From: Pirellulales bacterium
GTDB taxonomy: Bacteria; Planctomycetota; Planctomycetia; Pirellulales; Lacipirellulaceae
Direction of reading: 5' to 3'
Length of the DNA stretch: 48,282 nt
NCBI GenBank assembly: GCA_022448265.1
Contig: JAKVCC010000005.1
Location: 172,536-220,817, forward strand
Shown: piece by piece, positions 16,443-24,278 of the stretch
Position numbering within the stretch: position 1 is the first letter of the stretch
How the letters are laid out: each line of letters starts with the position of its first letter
Made by a program: the position numbers and the translations under genes
The notes under the pieces: model-generated
Database searches by the model: none
What the model was told of the DNA's origin: nothing
The model's input: only the letters and a program-made list of their open reading frames with translations

Positions 16443-17813
16443 ATGCGCGCGACGATTGCCCTTGTTGGGATCATCCTGTTTCTGTTGGCCTTTCCGGTGT
16501 GGGGCGCCGCAGAATCGCTACCTGAGGACCTTGGCTCAGGCCGGCCTGGCGCGGATTGGCCTGACTTTCTAGGCCCGAGGCGGACCAGCACCTCACCGGA
16601 AACGGGACTCACCACCGATTGGTCACAGCCGCCGAAGATCGTCTGGCAATGCAAACTGGGTACTGGCTACAGCGCTCCAGTGGTGAGCCGGGGCCGGCTA
16701 CTGCATTTCGACCGGCATGGGGACCAGGTTTGGCTCACATGTCGTCACAGTGAAACCGGCAAACTGTTGTGGCGCTACCAGCACGATACACATTACACCG
16801 ACATAGTTGGCTTCAACAACGGACCCCGCTGTTCGCCGGTAGTCGATGGCAATCGGGTTTATACGTTTAGTGCAGAGGGAGAATTGCACTGCGTACGCTT
16901 GGCAGACGGACAGCGAGAGTGGCGCATCGATACCAACAAGGAGTTCGGTGTTGTCAGAAACTTTTTTGGCGTCGGGAGCACGCCGCTCATATGGGGCGAG
17001 CTGTTGCTTGTTCATATTGGTGGTAGCCCACCGAGCGAGCCAACCGACATCTATAGCGTTCAGGGCCAGATCGATGGGAATGGGACGGGTGTTGTCGCTT
17101 TTGACAAGTTGACCGGTGAGATTCGCTGGAAGGCAACCGACGAATTGGCGAGTTACGCGAGTCCCGTACCCGCCACAATTGCGGGCCGGCCCTGGTGTTT
17201 TGTCTTGGCCCGAGGTGGATTAGTGGGCCTGGACCCTCGCACCGGCGTGGTCGACTTTGAATTCCCCTGGCGGGCCAAAGGTCTGGAGACAGTTAACGCT
17301 AGCAGTCCCGTCGTGGTCGGCAATCGCGTTTTTATTTCCGAAACGTATCAGCGCGGCAGCGCCCTCCTGGAAGTGCAATCTGGTGAGTCTTCCATTGTGT
17401 GGCAAGACGAAACCGGCAGTCGTGACAAATCAATGGAGCTGCATTGGAATACGGCCATCCACCACAATGGCTATCTCTATGGCAGTAGCGGTCGGCACAC
17501 CCAAAACGCCGAGCTACGCTGCGTAAATTTTGATTCGGGTAAAGTTGCCTGGAGCGAGCCAGGAATGGGCCGCGCATCGCTGCTCGCGGTAGATGGACAT
17601 CTCATTTGTCTTGGTGAATATGGGGCATTGAGGCTCTTGGAGGCCACGCCCCAGCGCTACAACCTAGTGGGCAAAGTTGAGCTTCGGAACGCAGATGACG
17701 AGCCGCTGTTGGACTACCCCGCTTGGTCTGCCCCCGTCCTCTCCCACGGCCTACTCTACGTGCGTGGCAAGAGTCGATTAGTTTGCCTGGAGGTGATTCC
17801 CGTTGCCCAGTGA
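16443..17813 (+). CDS. Secreted PQQ-like beta-propeller (BamB-type) repeat protein
   Basis: The 456-aa product has a clear signal peptide (MRATIALVGIILFLLAFPVWGA, cleavage near 22-23). It continues with DWPDFLGPRRTSTSPETGL, a signature of planctomycete outer-membrane-assembly-like or pyrrolo-quinoline-quinone-type propellers. Blade motifs repeat about every 50 residues: GYSAPVVSRGRLLHFDRHG, GPRCSPVVDGNRVYTFSAEG, GTGVVAFDKLTGEIRWKA, YASPVPATIAGRPWCFVLA, NASSPVVVGNRVFISE. No dehydrogenase active-site motif is seen, so a structural or binding role in the periplasm is more likely than a quinoprotein enzyme. Confidence 0.8.
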   Translation: MRATIALVGIILFLLAFPVWGAAESLPEDLGSGRPGADWPDFLGPRRTSTSPETGLTTDWSQPPKIVWQCKLGTGYSAPVVSRGRLLHFDRHGDQVWLTCRHSETGKLLWRYQHDTHYTDIVGFNNGPRCSPVVDGNRVYTFSAEGELHCVRLADGQREWRIDTNKEFGVVRNFFGVGSTPLIWGELLLVHIGGSPPSEPTDIYSVQGQIDGNGTGVVAFDKLTGEIRWKATDELASYASPVPATIAGRPWCFVLARGGLVGLDPRTGVVDFEFPWRAKGLETVNASSPVVVGNRVFISETYQRGSALLEVQSGESSIVWQDETGSRDKSMELHWNTAIHHNGYLYGSSGRHTQNAELRCVNFDSGKVAWSEPGMGRASLLAVDGHLICLGEYGALRLLEATPQRYNLVGKVELRNADDEPLLDYPAWSAPVLSHGLLYVRGKSRLVCLEVIPVAQ

Positions 17814-18186
17814 ATCGCATTAATGCGGAAACTCCATTCTGGAAGCCGAACAGAGCAAGTGCGCACCCGTTGTGGCATGCCTAGCACCGGTTTCGCCTGG
17901 CTGGTCAGAGAGTGCCGGTGTGGGCCGCAGCAGAGTGACCAATCCTACCGAGCGGGTAGTTGACGTTGATGAGCAAAGTGAACGTAGGAGGTTGTTTCGG
18001 CTCCGGTTCAGGGTTTTGATGTTATCCCCAGGGCAGAGACGTCTGAGGTGCGCGGCGCGTGGCGTGCCTCAGACGTCTGCCACTTGGGGTGCCGTCCCCC
18101 CCCATCCTCGCCGCACATTGGAAGCCAAGGCTAACAAGTGCGACCAGCGGCAAAATCACATTGTACAAGGATTCATGCGATCCCGA
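17814..18186. other. Intergenic region with a large hairpin
   Basis: This stretch holds no convincing gene. Its notable content is the near-perfect inverted repeat at 18026-18089, described separately. It lies between convergent genes (the propeller gene and the small lipoprotein), where transcripts from both sides end. Confidence 0.55.
18026..18089. repeat. Long inverted repeat / hairpin between convergent genes
   Basis: The core arms AGACGTCTGAGG (18038-18049) and CCTCAGACGTCT (18067-18078) are perfect complements and each contains the palindrome AGACGTCT. The pairing extends outward through GGCAG/CTGCC with a 2-nt bulge and then CCCCA (18026-18030) with TGGGG (18085-18089). The loop is a GC-rich ~17 nt. 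No T-run follows on either strand. It may act as a bidirectional transcript end or RNA-stability element, or be one copy of a dispersed element. Confidence 0.75.
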
Positions 18187-18429
18187 TCAGCGTTGTTGCT
18201 CGCTGATCTGGTTGGCGGCCTGCTCTTTGAGCGCGGCGGCTTCGCGGGCAAGTTTGAATTCAGGCCCTGGAGCGTAGTACTGTGGATCGTCCTTAAGCCA
18301 ATACGGACTTGGCAAGGTTTGCCCGGCGATATCCATTTGGCACCCTGTCGCCGAGAGCGACGCGATTAGCATTAGCCCGCTGCCAGCCAAAGCAGCCGTG
18401 CTCCGGGTTCGGGAAGACGAGGTATTCAC
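18187..18429 (-). CDS. Small planctomycete lipoprotein (80 aa)
   Basis: Starts at GTG 18427-18429, with GGAG ten nucleotides upstream. The signal region (SGLMLIASLSATGC) ends in a lipobox with Cys at residue 30. The mature 51 residues read QMDIAGQTLPSPYWLKDD and then PGPEFKLAREAAALKEQAA. I recognise this as a very short lipoprotein repeatedly found in planctomycete genomes, with unknown function. The sharp conservation of the QTLPSPYWL and GPEFKLAREAA parts suggests a binding role. It is followed by the 18026-18089 hairpin. Confidence 0.75.
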   Translation of the reverse strand: MNTSSSRTRSTAALAGSGLMLIASLSATGCQMDIAGQTLPSPYWLKDDPQYYAPGPEFKLAREAAALKEQAANQISEQQR

Positions 18430-18465
18430 AATGGCTTGACTCCAAGTCGAGGATAAATGACGCGC

Positions 18466-18481
18466 CCCGCTCCAGAGCGGG
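18466..18481. other. Short perfect hairpin upstream of the small lipoprotein
   Basis: CCCGCT (18466-18471) and AGCGGG (18476-18481) flank a 4-nt loop. It sits 37 nt upstream of the lipoprotein GTG and could form in its leader. There is no T-run. Confidence 0.4.
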
Positions 18482-18653
18482 TGAGCATAATCGTTATCGT
18501 CGTCCTGACCGTTAAACTTTTACAGAAGGTGACAATTTGGCGCAGAATAGTTGGCTGCCAGCGGCACCTGGCTTGTGGGCGTGATGCGGGAGGGTAAATC
18601 AAAGAGCCTGTTCTCGTTGTTTTAAGGGAAAAAACCGTTTTTGGCAGGCGACT

Positions 18654-18662
18654 TGTTAGAAT
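18654..18662 (+). promoter_or_regulatory. Extended -10 promoter candidate for the CHAT gene
   Basis: TGTTAGAAT fits an extended -10 (TGn plus TAGAAT, hexamer 18657-18662). It would place the transcript start about 45 nt before the GTG at 18712. The -35 hexamer is poor. Confidence 0.4.
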
Positions 18663-18711
18663 AGCAGCTGTCGGCAGTGATCCCCTGTGCGGAAACTAGA
18701 AGAGGTGCAGC

Positions 18712-21700
18712 GTGCCAAAATTATCTACCGGCCCGACGCGCGCAGCGATGCTAGCATTGGTGGGGTTGCTTGGCACCCATCTGAATCCCGGCCCTGTCGC
18801 GGCCCAGCAGGCGCCGCAGCTCGCCCGCGACTCGATTCCCTCGCGGATTTACTTCCAGGCGATCGAAGAGCTTTACCGGGGTGAGTACCGCGATGCCGAG
18901 CGCGTCTTTAAGCGGGAGGTGCGTGGTGGAGTCAAAATTGGCGTTACCGGACGCTGGATCGATACGATTTGTTACCGCGCCATGCTGGGGGAGGTCTACT
19001 ATCACCAAGGCCATCCAGCGCTGGCTCTTGAGCAATTTGACCAGGCCTGTGAGATGTTTTTGCAATATCCGAACTGGCTATTGCGGGTTGAATTCAAACC
19101 GCTGCAGGCGGATACGAATCGATTGAATCGTCCGCCTCCATGGGGCAACGGGAGCCGGAAATTTACGTTGGGAAGATTTCCACGGCAAATGCTCATCCGC
19201 CAAGGCGATCTTTTCTCGGCGAAGCGGGCGGTTCAACAGGGCGGGGGAGTTATCTCGCAGCTTCAGTTCTGGCAAGTGAATGTCGTGGAAGTGGTTCGTG
19301 CGACGGCGCTTGCGATTCGGCGTCGCAATGAATTGCTAGGCCCTTTGGCCGCCTACGATGCGCTTTCCAAAGAGTTGATCACCGCCTTGTCCCATGGTGG
19401 TGCGCCGCCCAATCATTGGTCTAATGCATGGGTCGATTTACAATTAGGACTGGCTTATGCCGATCCTAAGCTGGCACTACCACGATTGCAGCGTGCAGAA
19501 CGTGTCGCGGGGAAATACGACCATCCGCTCACCTGTGTGGCGCTGCTCGAGATGGGCCGGTTGAACCTGCAAGTCGGTCATCTGGACGCAGCTCAGCAAT
19601 TGTTTGAAGACGCAATTGCCTCGGCTTTTTACTACGACGATACCGGTGTTATCGATGAGGCGTTTCGACTGCATTCGATCTGCCGGATGGCCGCGAATCG
19701 CGAAGGCGTCAGCGCTGCTCTGGATACGGCTATCGCTTGGGCACGAAGAAACCGCTATGACCACGTCGTGGCCCGGCTGTGCTTTGCGCTGGCCGACGAG
19801 TCGATGGCGGCAGGCCACTGGGAGGCGGCGGCCACGGCACTGAAAGCGGGCCAGGCGCGATTGAAGGATGCGGATGCCGGTTTGTTAGGCAACCGGTCGC
19901 GTTTTTTGCAAGGCCGCCTACTGCAGGCGGATGGGCATGCGTCGGCACGAGAAACGCTGCTGACGGCAATCGCCCAGCACGTCGGAATGTCGACGCATAA
20001 CAACCAGTTGGTACTCGCCAATGCCCGCTTCGACCAACGGCAACTTTCAACCCGATCCGCGCTCAAGGTGTATCAGGAATTACTGGGCGATCCGAAACCT
20101 GTCGAGCAGGTGCTGGCGCCCCTGGAAACGCTCGCCAGGCTTAAGACGCCCCATCAAGATGCTTTCGATCGTTGGTTTGCCGCTGTTTCACCCAAAGATA
20201 TAGGCAGGGCCCTGGAGATCAGCGATCTGGCGAAGCGGCATCGTTATTTGCAAAGGCTTCCTTGGGGAGGCCGGCTGGCCGCTCTCCGCGGCGCGCTGGA
20301 AGCGCCGGATGAGTTGCTTACTCAACACGCTCGCGGGCAGCGCAACGAACTTCTGCTGCGGTTTCCGGAGTATGCCGAAGCGCGCAAGTTGAGTCGGAAC
20401 TGGGAAGCCGAGCTTCGTGCGCGGTGGAAAGCAGTTCCCGATGCAAGGGCCGAGCGAGATCTGGCCAAGGTGTGGCGCCGCTGGGAAGCCTCAGTTAACG
20501 ATCGCGAAAGTATGCTCGGCGCAATGAGTACTGTGCGGGTGCCGGCCGATATCCAGTTCCCTCCCATCAAGGCCACTGCGGATTGGCAGGCGCAGCTCAA
20601 ACCAGGGCAGGCAGTGATGGTATTTCACGATACACCCGCTGGGCTGCACGGTTTTTTGCTCACGCGCAAGTCGGCCACGCGCTGGAATTGTGGCCCCAGT
20701 GGCCGCCTGGTCGGTCCGCTACAGGCCTTCCTCCGCGGTCTGGGTAACTACGACGCCAACCATGAGTTGTCAGCGGATGAACTGACCTCGCAAGATTGGC
20801 TTACATCGGGCAGCAGGTTGGCGCAGGCCTTATTGAAAGATTCTTCGATTGACCCTAAATCGATGACCGACTTACTGATCATCCCCGACGGCCTGGGCTG
20901 GTACGTGCCCTGGGCGGCTCTTCCGAGTTTGGGCGAAACCACGTTGATACCCCTGATTAGCACGACGCGCATCCGCTTCGCGCCCACTGTGGGCCTCGCT
21001 TTTGCGCCGCACGCGTCCTTGCGGCGGGTCCAGCGAAGTGGACTTGCGGGCCACAGCATCTTGCCCGGCAAGACGGATGCCCAGAGAGAAGAATCGCTGG
21101 TCCGCTTGCGCGCTTGCCTCGAAAACCCACTTGATTTAATCAGATCCTTGCCGGTGCCCAATTCGATTTCGGGTGCATTGCTGGAAACGCTGGTGGTTCT
21201 GGACGAGACAGAGCTTAATCTGGACGAACCGCTGGTATGGTCGCCCATTCCAGAGGGCCGTTCTGCCCGGCAGACTTCGCTCGGTGACTGGTTGCGCCTG
21301 CCCCAGTTTGGTCCGCAGCGCGTTATTTTTCCGGCTACCCATACGATTGCCGAGCGGGGCGGTAAAGGCTCGAAACGCAGAGGGGCGGCCGCGCCGATGG
21401 GTACCGAACTGTTTCTTGCCAGTTGTGGCTTGATGGCGTCTGGCGCCCAAACCATTTTGCTGAGCAACTGGCGGGTAGGGGGGCGATCCACGGTGGAGAT
21501 TGTCCGAGAGTTCTTGCAGGAACTGCCGCACATGACGGCAGCCGACGCGTGGCAGCGGAGTGTGCAGCTGGCTCGTGAAATGCCGGTCGAAGCAGCCACC
21601 GAGCGGCGGGTGAAGGCTGGCAAAAACGACGCACTGATTACCGCGTCGCACCCTATTTTTTGGGCTGGTTACCTGCTGCTGGATATCAGCGAGCCAGTGC

Positions 21701-21780
21701 CGGTTGCCGGGGAGGCGGGGGAGCAGAATCCGCCGATTGCACGGCTGGGAAAAATGGCAGCCAGTGGACGCTCGAATTAG
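18712..21780 (+). CDS. Secreted TPR-CHAT domain protein (caspase-like protease fold)
   Basis: The 1022-aa product starts at GTG 18712 with GAGGTG six nucleotides upstream. A signal peptide is visible: AAMLALVGLLGTHLNPGPVAA, cleavage probably before QQAPQ near residue 31. Residues ~45-480 are helical with TPR-like repeats (YFQAIEELYRGEYRDAERVF, HPALALEQFDQACEMFLQYP). Residues ~620-1000 form a CHAT domain: LLIIPDGLGWYVPWAALP, then the His of ATHTIAERGG (H877) and the Cys of LFLASCGLM (C905), then IFWAGYLLLD. CHAT proteins are clan CD-type peptidases related to caspases and separase. The His/Cys dyad is intact, so activity is plausible, but the substrate is unknown. No gasdermin-like or CRISPR partner lies nearby. 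Confidence 0.85.
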   Translation: MPKLSTGPTRAAMLALVGLLGTHLNPGPVAAQQAPQLARDSIPSRIYFQAIEELYRGEYRDAERVFKREVRGGVKIGVTGRWIDTICYRAMLGEVYYHQGHPALALEQFDQACEMFLQYPNWLLRVEFKPLQADTNRLNRPPPWGNGSRKFTLGRFPRQMLIRQGDLFSAKRAVQQGGGVISQLQFWQVNVVEVVRATALAIRRRNELLGPLAAYDALSKELITALSHGGAPPNHWSNAWVDLQLGLAYADPKLALPRLQRAERVAGKYDHPLTCVALLEMGRLNLQVGHLDAAQQLFEDAIASAFYYDDTGVIDEAFRLHSICRMAANREGVSAALDTAIAWARRNRYDHVVARLCFALADESMAAGHWEAAATALKAGQARLKDADAGLLGNRSRFLQGRLLQADGHASARETLLTAIAQHVGMSTHNNQLVLANARFDQRQLSTRSALKVYQELLGDPKPVEQVLAPLETLARLKTPHQDAFDRWFAAVSPKDIGRALEISDLAKRHRYLQRLPWGGRLAALRGALEAPDELLTQHARGQRNELLLRFPEYAEARKLSRNWEAELRARWKAVPDARAERDLAKVWRRWEASVNDRESMLGAMSTVRVPADIQFPPIKATADWQAQLKPGQAVMVFHDTPAGLHGFLLTRKSATRWNCGPSGRLVGPLQAFLRGLGNYDANHELSADELTSQDWLTSGSRLAQALLKDSSIDPKSMTDLLIIPDGLGWYVPWAALPSLGETTLIPLISTTRIRFAPTVGLAFAPHASLRRVQRSGLAGHSILPGKTDAQREESLVRLRACLENPLDLIRSLPVPNSISGALLETLVVLDETELNLDEPLVWSPIPEGRSARQTSLGDWLRLPQFGPQRVIFPATHTIAERGGKGSKRRGAAAPMGTELFLASCGLMASGAQTILLSNWRVGGRSTVEIVREFLQELPHMTAADAWQRSVQLAREMPVEAATERRVKAGKNDALITASHPIFWAGYLLLDISEPVPVAGEAGEQNPPIARLGKMAASGRSN

Positions 21781-21836
21781 TCGGCTCGATGTGCTAGACT
21801 GGCATCCCTTGCGTTTGCCTGCCCCTGTGGGATGGC

Positions 21837-21909
21837 CTCAAAGCCTGGTCTCAAAGCCTGGTCTCAACGCCTGGTCTCAACGCTTGGCCTCAACGCTTGG
21901 CCTCAACGG
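21837..21909 (+). repeat. 13-bp tandem repeat array, about 5.6 copies
   Basis: Units of the type CTCAAAGCCTGGT start at 21837, 21850, 21863, 21876, 21889 and 21902 (partial). Sequence drifts from AAAGCCTGGT to AACGCTTGGC along the array. A 13-nt period cannot preserve a reading frame, so the array is non-coding. It lies between the CHAT stop and the candidate pckA promoter. Confidence 0.9.
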
Positions 21910-21981
21910 GGCGCCTCTCGACGAGTGGTCTGCTGGTGCGGTTGGTGGAGGCGACAGCTGGAATGGAATTTTTTACACGAA

Positions 21982-21987
21982 TATAAT
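21982..21987 (+). promoter_or_regulatory. Candidate -10 box for pckA
   Basis: A perfect TATAAT in an A/T-rich patch lies 35 nt before the pckA ATG. The -35 position reads TGGAAT or CTGGAA depending on spacing and is weak. The local drop in GC relative to the surrounding sequence supports a promoter. Confidence 0.4.
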
Positions 21988-22022
21988 TTGTACTGATGGT
22001 TTTGATATAGGAGAGATTTAGT

Positions 22023-23621
22023 ATGAGTGATGACATTAACCTAGCCCAATACGGAATTTCCGTAACCAATATTTTGCGCAATGGCGCCCCGGGTCGTTTG
22101 TACGAAGAAGCGATTCTCCATGATGGGGGAGCGGTCGTCTCCACCGGTGCTATACAGACAGACTCAGGTGTCAAGAAGGGCCGCAGCCCCAAAGACAAGC
22201 GGATCGTTGAAGAAGAGTCGAGCAAAGACGATGTGTGGTGGGGATCGGTGAACAAGCCCCTTTCCCAAGACTCTTTTGAGAAGAACAAGCAGATCGCACT
22301 CGACTTTTTGAATCAATGCGACCAGATCTTTGTTGTAGACGGATTTGGTGGGTGGGATCCGGAATCGCGGATTAAAGTGCGTATCATTTGTACGCGCGCC
22401 TATCACGCGCTTTTCATGCACAACATGTTGATACGGCCCACTGCTGAGGAATTGGCCGATTTTGGACAGCCCGACTACGTCATCTTCAACGGTGGCCAGC
22501 AAGATGCCGACACCAGCGTTGATGGCGTCGAGAGCCCAACGAGCGTCGCACTCAACTTTGCGAAGGGCGAATTCGTCATTCTCGGCACGCAGTACGCCGG
22601 CGAGATGAAGAAGGGCGTGTTCACCATCATGCACTACTTGATGCCCAAGAAGGGCGTGTTTTCGATGCATTGTTCGGCCAATGAAGGTTCCCAGGGCGAC
22701 GTTTCACTGTTTTTCGGTCTCTCGGGCACAGGCAAGACCACGCTCTCAGCCGATGCGAGCCGGGCCTTGATTGGCGACGACGAACACTGCTGGAATGATG
22801 CGGGCATCTTCAATATCGAAGGCGGCTGCTACGCCAAGTGCATCGATTTGTCGGCCGAAAAAGAGCCGGAAATCTATAATGCCATTCGATTTGGGACTGT
22901 GTTGGAAAATACGGTGCACGATCCGGCCTCCCGCGAAGTCGATTATGCCGATGTGTCGCTTACACAAAACACGCGGGCCAGCTATCCGATCGAGCACATC
23001 CCTAACGCAAAGGTGCCTTGCGTGGGCGGACATCCAGACAATATTATCCTGTTGACTTGTGATGCGTTTGGAGTTTTGCCGCCCGTTAGTCGGCTTTCGC
23101 CCGAGCAGGCCATGTACCATTTCATAAGTGGCTACACGGCCAAGGTGGCGGGGACCGAAGTGGGCGTCACTGAGCCGGAAGCGACGTTCTCAGCTTGTTT
23201 CGGTGCGCCATTCCTGGTGTTGCACCCCGCACGCTACGCGGAACTACTGGCTGAAAAAATGCGCAAACACAGCGCGGCTGCATGGCTGGTGAACACGGGT
23301 TGGAGCGGCGGTGCCTGTGGTACGGGCAATCGCATGAGCTTGGAGTATACCCGCGCTATTATCGACGCAATTCACAACGGCCAGCTGGCCCAGGCAGCCA
23401 CTGAAACCGACCCCGTCTTTGGCCTGGCCGTACCCGCCGAGTGTGCTGGTGTGCCAGCAGAGATCTTAGTGCCCAAAAATACTTGGGCCGACAAAGGGGC
23501 CTTTGACGCCACTGCTGGTAAATTGGCCGGTCTGTTTGTAGAGAACTTTAAAAAGTATGCCAACGACGCCTCCGACGATGTTAAAGCCGCTGGGCCAAAA
23601 GTAGTTGTAACTACAGCATGA
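22023..23621 (+). CDS. pckA: Phosphoenolpyruvate carboxykinase (ATP)
   Basis: Converts oxaloacetate and ATP to phosphoenolpyruvate, CO2 and ADP, the entry to gluconeogenesis. The 532-aa product is normal for the ATP-type enzyme. It has the RSPKDKR substrate region near residue 54, the kinase-1a P-loop GLSGTGKTTLSAD near 231, the metal-site region DDEHCW, and the adenine-binding region NTGWSGGACGTGNRM. The start is well defined: AGGAGAG lies just upstream of ATG 22023. It is a single-gene unit, downstream of a 13-bp repeat array. Confidence 0.97.
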   Translation: MSDDINLAQYGISVTNILRNGAPGRLYEEAILHDGGAVVSTGAIQTDSGVKKGRSPKDKRIVEEESSKDDVWWGSVNKPLSQDSFEKNKQIALDFLNQCDQIFVVDGFGGWDPESRIKVRIICTRAYHALFMHNMLIRPTAEELADFGQPDYVIFNGGQQDADTSVDGVESPTSVALNFAKGEFVILGTQYAGEMKKGVFTIMHYLMPKKGVFSMHCSANEGSQGDVSLFFGLSGTGKTTLSADASRALIGDDEHCWNDAGIFNIEGGCYAKCIDLSAEKEPEIYNAIRFGTVLENTVHDPASREVDYADVSLTQNTRASYPIEHIPNAKVPCVGGHPDNIILLTCDAFGVLPPVSRLSPEQAMYHFISGYTAKVAGTEVGVTEPEATFSACFGAPFLVLHPARYAELLAEKMRKHSAAAWLVNTGWSGGACGTGNRMSLEYTRAIIDAIHNGQLAQAATETDPVFGLAVPAECAGVPAEILVPKNTWADKGAFDATAGKLAGLFVENFKKYANDASDDVKAAGPKVVVTTA

Positions 23622-23815
23622 GAGTGGAGCCATATGGTTGCGTGCGGATGTGCTCCGTGAGATACTGGAAGGGGTTGCTTGCCTGCTTCCCCGAAGCCAA
23701 TCCAAAACCATCGATTGACGGCAAGATCCCCGAGGATTTTAACCCCAGGTCAGATGTTTAAACTGGCCCGGTTTTGACGCAGGTTCTACTTGCTACACTG
23801 CTGAGGTTTGGGAAA

Positions 23816-24118
23816 ATGAGAAAACTTGCTGTGTTGCTCGTTGCGGCGACTTTTTGGTTCGCTTGCCAGGCGGATGTTGAGGGGCAAACCGCATATGTGA
23901 CCTATTATCAACCGGTGACTGTCTGCCGCCCGTACATTGCAAGCTGTCCGGCACCCCAGGTTGCCTGCTACGCACCAGCGGTTGCTCCCGTGATGTATCA
24001 ACCTGTCGCGCGGGTCCGCACGCGTTACCGAGGTTTTTTAGGGGGTGTGGTATCTCGAGTCCGCTACGGTTATAGGCCAGCGAGCGTTGTGCCCTACCCC
24101 GTGATGCGGGCCTATTGA
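23816..24118 (+). CDS. Small secreted Tyr/Pro/Val-rich protein
   Basis: A 100-aa product from ATG 23816 (MRKLAVLLVAATFWFACQAD), with a Sec-type signal ending near VEGQTA. The mature part is built from YVTYYQPVTVCRP, a Cys/Pro block (YIASCPAPQVACYAP), PVMYQPVARVRTRYR and GVVSRVRYGYRP. Similar tiny secreted proteins with YVTYY and PV-rich runs are common in planctomycetes and have no known function. An upstream start at 23774 would bury the signal peptide behind 14 residues. Three Cys suggest disulfides or cross-linking in the envelope. Confidence 0.65.
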   Translation: MRKLAVLLVAATFWFACQADVEGQTAYVTYYQPVTVCRPYIASCPAPQVACYAPAVAPVMYQPVARVRTRYRGFLGGVVSRVRYGYRPASVVPYPVMRAY

Positions 24119-24278
24119 AGCGGGGCGCTTGTCTGTAGGCGCTCCGTGGTGAGGGTTTGAAGATTCTCCGGCGAGTGCACGGCAGTCGGCGGTTGGTGCG
24201 GCGGGATTGGCGAGTCGGAGTTGGCAAGTCGCTGTTGGCAACTGGCGGCTGGTGCCTAGCGCCCAGCGCCTACATATC

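Noticed and set aside
20748-21623. 291-codon reverse ORF inside the CHAT gene
   Set aside because: It is an antisense shadow of the CHAT domain. The Ser/Arg-rich translation is typical of such shadows.
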